A stretch of 59,304 nt of DNA. It comes from DASZTV01 sp035548125. Lineage in GTDB: Bacteria > Actinomycetota > Actinomycetes > JAFAQI01. Positions 58,093 to 59,304 of the stretch are shown here, in pieces. Location: assembly GCA_035548125.1 (NCBI GenBank), contig DASZTV010000029.1:1-59304 (forward strand). The letters are read 5' to 3'. Made by a program: the position numbers and the translations under genes. Every line of letters begins with the position of its first letter. Positions within the stretch are counted from its first letter, which is position 1. The notes beneath the pieces were generated by a model. The model saw nothing but the letters and a program-made list of their open reading frames with translations. It was not told the DNA's origin and did not search any database.

Positions 58093-58997
58093 GCAGCCTT
58101 CAGCGCGAGCTGAAGGCGCTCGCGAACGGCTGGCGCTGGGGCCACCGCAAGCTGCCGCCGCACTCCGCCGAGCCGCACCACGCGTTCGAGGAGCGCAAGG
58201 AGTTCCCGACGGACTGGGCACGGTCGCGTCCGGCGAGAGCCGCGCGCGAGGCGATCCTGCGCGGCGGACTCACCCCGCTGGTGCACCGAGAGACGACGAT
58301 GAAGGTGGAAGGGCTCGACGTCTTCGACGGGCTCGACGGCCCGGTGATCATCGTGGCCAACCACACCTCCCACCTCGACACCGCGCTGCTGCTGACGACG
58401 CTGCCGGTCGACTGGCAGCGCAAGGTCACCGTTGGCGCGGCCGCCGACTACTTCTTCGATGCCTGGTGGCGCGCGATCGGGTCGGCGCTGGTCTTCGCGA
58501 CCTTCCCGATCGAACGCCACGGCCACGGTCTGTCCGACACCCCCGCAAAGCTGATCGCCGACGGCTGGTCGATCGTGATGTTCCCCGAAGGCACCCGGTC
58601 ACCGGACGGCTGGACCCGACGGTTCCGCCCGGGCGCCGCCGCCCTCGCTCTCGCTCACGGCCTCCCGGTCCTGCCGGTCGCGATCCGCGGCTCCTACGCA
58701 GCGATGCCGAAGGGACGCGGCTGGCCCAAGCCGGGCCGGCCGCCGGTCCACGTCCGCTACGGACATCCGATCCGCCCGAAGGACGGCGAGGGGACGCTGG
58801 AGCTCAACGCCAGGATCGCCGCGGCCGTCGAGACGCTGCTCGACGAGGACGCGAGCGACTGGTACGCCGCTGCCCTGCGCGCCGCCAAGAGCGAGACACC
58901 GCCGTCGAGCGGCCCGCAGGTGGCCGACTGGCGCCGGGTGTGGGCATCGACCGAAGGCCCGAAGAACACGCAGCGTCACGTCAAGGCGTGGCGCTAG
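58089..58997 (+). CDS. Lysophospholipid acyltransferase (PlsC-like)
   Basis: This 302-residue 1-acyl-glycerol-3-phosphate acyltransferase-like enzyme has the HX4D motif in VANHTSHLD (His92, Asp97), FPEGTRSPDGW as the second acyltransferase motif and LPVLPVAIRGSYAAMP as the third. An N-terminal extension of about 65 residues and a C-terminal tail frame the domain. It transfers an acyl group to a glycerol-type acceptor at the membrane. GTG overlaps the LarA-like gene stop as GTGA. A lipid product for the whole cluster is inferred. Confidence 0.9.
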   Translation: MSSLQRELKALANGWRWGHRKLPPHSAEPHHAFEERKEFPTDWARSRPARAAREAILRGGLTPLVHRETTMKVEGLDVFDGLDGPVIIVANHTSHLDTALLLTTLPVDWQRKVTVGAAADYFFDAWWRAIGSALVFATFPIERHGHGLSDTPAKLIADGWSIVMFPEGTRSPDGWTRRFRPGAAALALAHGLPVLPVAIRGSYAAMPKGRGWPKPGRPPVHVRYGHPIRPKDGEGTLELNARIAAAVETLLDEDASDWYAAALRAAKSETPPSSGPQVADWRRVWASTEGPKNTQRHVKAWR

Positions 58998-59304
58998 TCC
59001 TCGACCGCGTCCAGAACGAACGCGGCGAGCTCGTCCTCCGCCAGGACGGCGAGCACTTCGAGGTGATCAGCAACGGCACATTCCTGATGGACACCCGCAA
59101 CGGGGAGTCGGAAAGACGCTTGGTGCAGGCGGCGCTCGCTCGGAACGAGCGAGCAAGCAGCGTCCTGATCGGCGGCCTCGGCGTCGGCTTCTCGCTGATC
59201 GAGGCGCTGAAGGACCAGCGGGTAGCGCGAGTCACGGTCGTCGAGATCGAGTCGGCGATCATTCGCTGGCACCGAGAGCATCTGGCCGGCATCAGCGAGG
59301 CGGC
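58988..59304 (+). CDS. Spermidine-synthase-like methyltransferase-fold protein, partial
   Basis: This is the N-terminal 105 residues of a gene that runs off the window. The start is GTG at 58988, overlapping the acyltransferase end by ten bases. The opening ALVLDRVQNERGELVLRQDG and GTFLMDT are typical of SpeE-like proteins, and VLIGGLGVGFSLIEAL plus TVVEIE are nucleotide-fold motifs I and II. Without the rest, aminopropyltransferase and a related methyltransferase cannot be told apart. It is the fifth same-strand gene of the cluster that starts at 53070. Confidence 0.75.
   Translation, partial: MALVLDRVQNERGELVLRQDGEHFEVISNGTFLMDTRNGESERRLVQAALARNERASSVLIGGLGVGFSLIEALKDQRVARVTVVEIESAIIRWHREHLAGISEA

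Noticed and set aside
56509..58221. 570-codon frame antisense to the LarA-like gene
   Set aside because: Arg/Val/Asp-biased shadow frame; the + strand gene has family motifs.
1..59304. tRNA, rRNA, CRISPR array, prophage or insertion sequence
   Set aside because: Looked for clover-leaf patterns, regularly spaced repeats, and integrase, transposase and capsid motifs; none found.

Overview
The window is very G+C-rich, tightly packed chromosomal DNA from an actinobacterium. That placement rests on families largely confined to the phylum (DUF3000, DUF3093, DUF3710, DUF4193, DUF4235, DUF7455, the TIGR03085 family), on the pairing of an actinobacterial-type HemQ with HemE and a HemG/HemY-type oxidase, on an Sdh1-like succinate dehydrogenase and on a LigC/Prim-PolC pair. 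Frequent GTG starts and many apparently leaderless genes fit as well. No genus is claimed. There is no rRNA, tRNA, CRISPR array, insertion sequence or prophage. No gap without a gene exceeds about 215 bases; the larger gaps are at 13103-13285, 31123-31311, 32337-32548 and 42434-42598, and each is described in the features.

Layout. 0.1-3.6 kb: DNA repair (ligase C and a stand-alone primase-polymerase) around two tiny membrane proteins and a secreted Ig-like protein. 3.6-10.7 kb: methionine sulfoxide repair, then haem synthesis (hemE, hemG, hemQ of the coproporphyrin-dependent route), interrupted by a PQQ-repeat lipoprotein, with a drug/metabolite exporter and DUF3000. 10.6-14.0 kb: a membrane GAF-like sensor, a histidine kinase and a divergent LuxR-type response regulator. 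14-20.4 kb: ribonuclease D, an acetyltransferase, a secreted trypsin-like protease, dxs and an RNA m5U methyltransferase. 20.4-25.9 kb: a KimA-like potassium transporter divergent from two TrkA proteins, then OB-fold, DUF3710, dut and DUF3093. 25.9-32.3 kb: a YcaQ/AlkX-type glycosylase, DUF4235, an amidase, an SCP2-alpha/beta-hydrolase fusion, an AbiEi/DUF559-like gene bracketed by two 69-bp palindromic repeats, a hypothetical gene and DUF4193. 32.5-38.9 kb: gamma-carbonic anhydrase-like protein, acyl-CoA ligase, two acyl-CoA dehydrogenases, a lytic transglycosylase and an inositol monophosphatase. 38.9-44.3 kb: sdhCAB with a lysine/alanine-rich tail on SdhB and two CRP-like sites upstream, DUF7455 and otsA. 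44.3-52.4 kb: two ABC systems, then glcDEF and malate synthase, a glycolate-to-malate module. 52.4-59.3 kb: a TIGR03085 protein divergent from a five-gene lipid-like cluster (fatty acyl reductase-HAD fusion, zinc dehydrogenase, LarA-like protein, acyltransferase, start of a spermidine-synthase-like gene).

Architecture. Same-strand neighbours usually overlap as ATGA or GTGA. Convergent genes nearly always overlap or abut, and the only two convergent gaps with space hold large inverted repeats. Many operon-first genes have a TANNNT box 6-8 bases before the start codon, which predicts leaderless mRNA. The points most worth a second look are the palindrome-flanked nuclease-like gene at 30.1-31.3 kb, the FAR-HAD/LarA-like cluster at 53-59 kb, the SdhB tail followed by a gene with no normal start codon, and the tandem CRP-like sites upstream of sdh.
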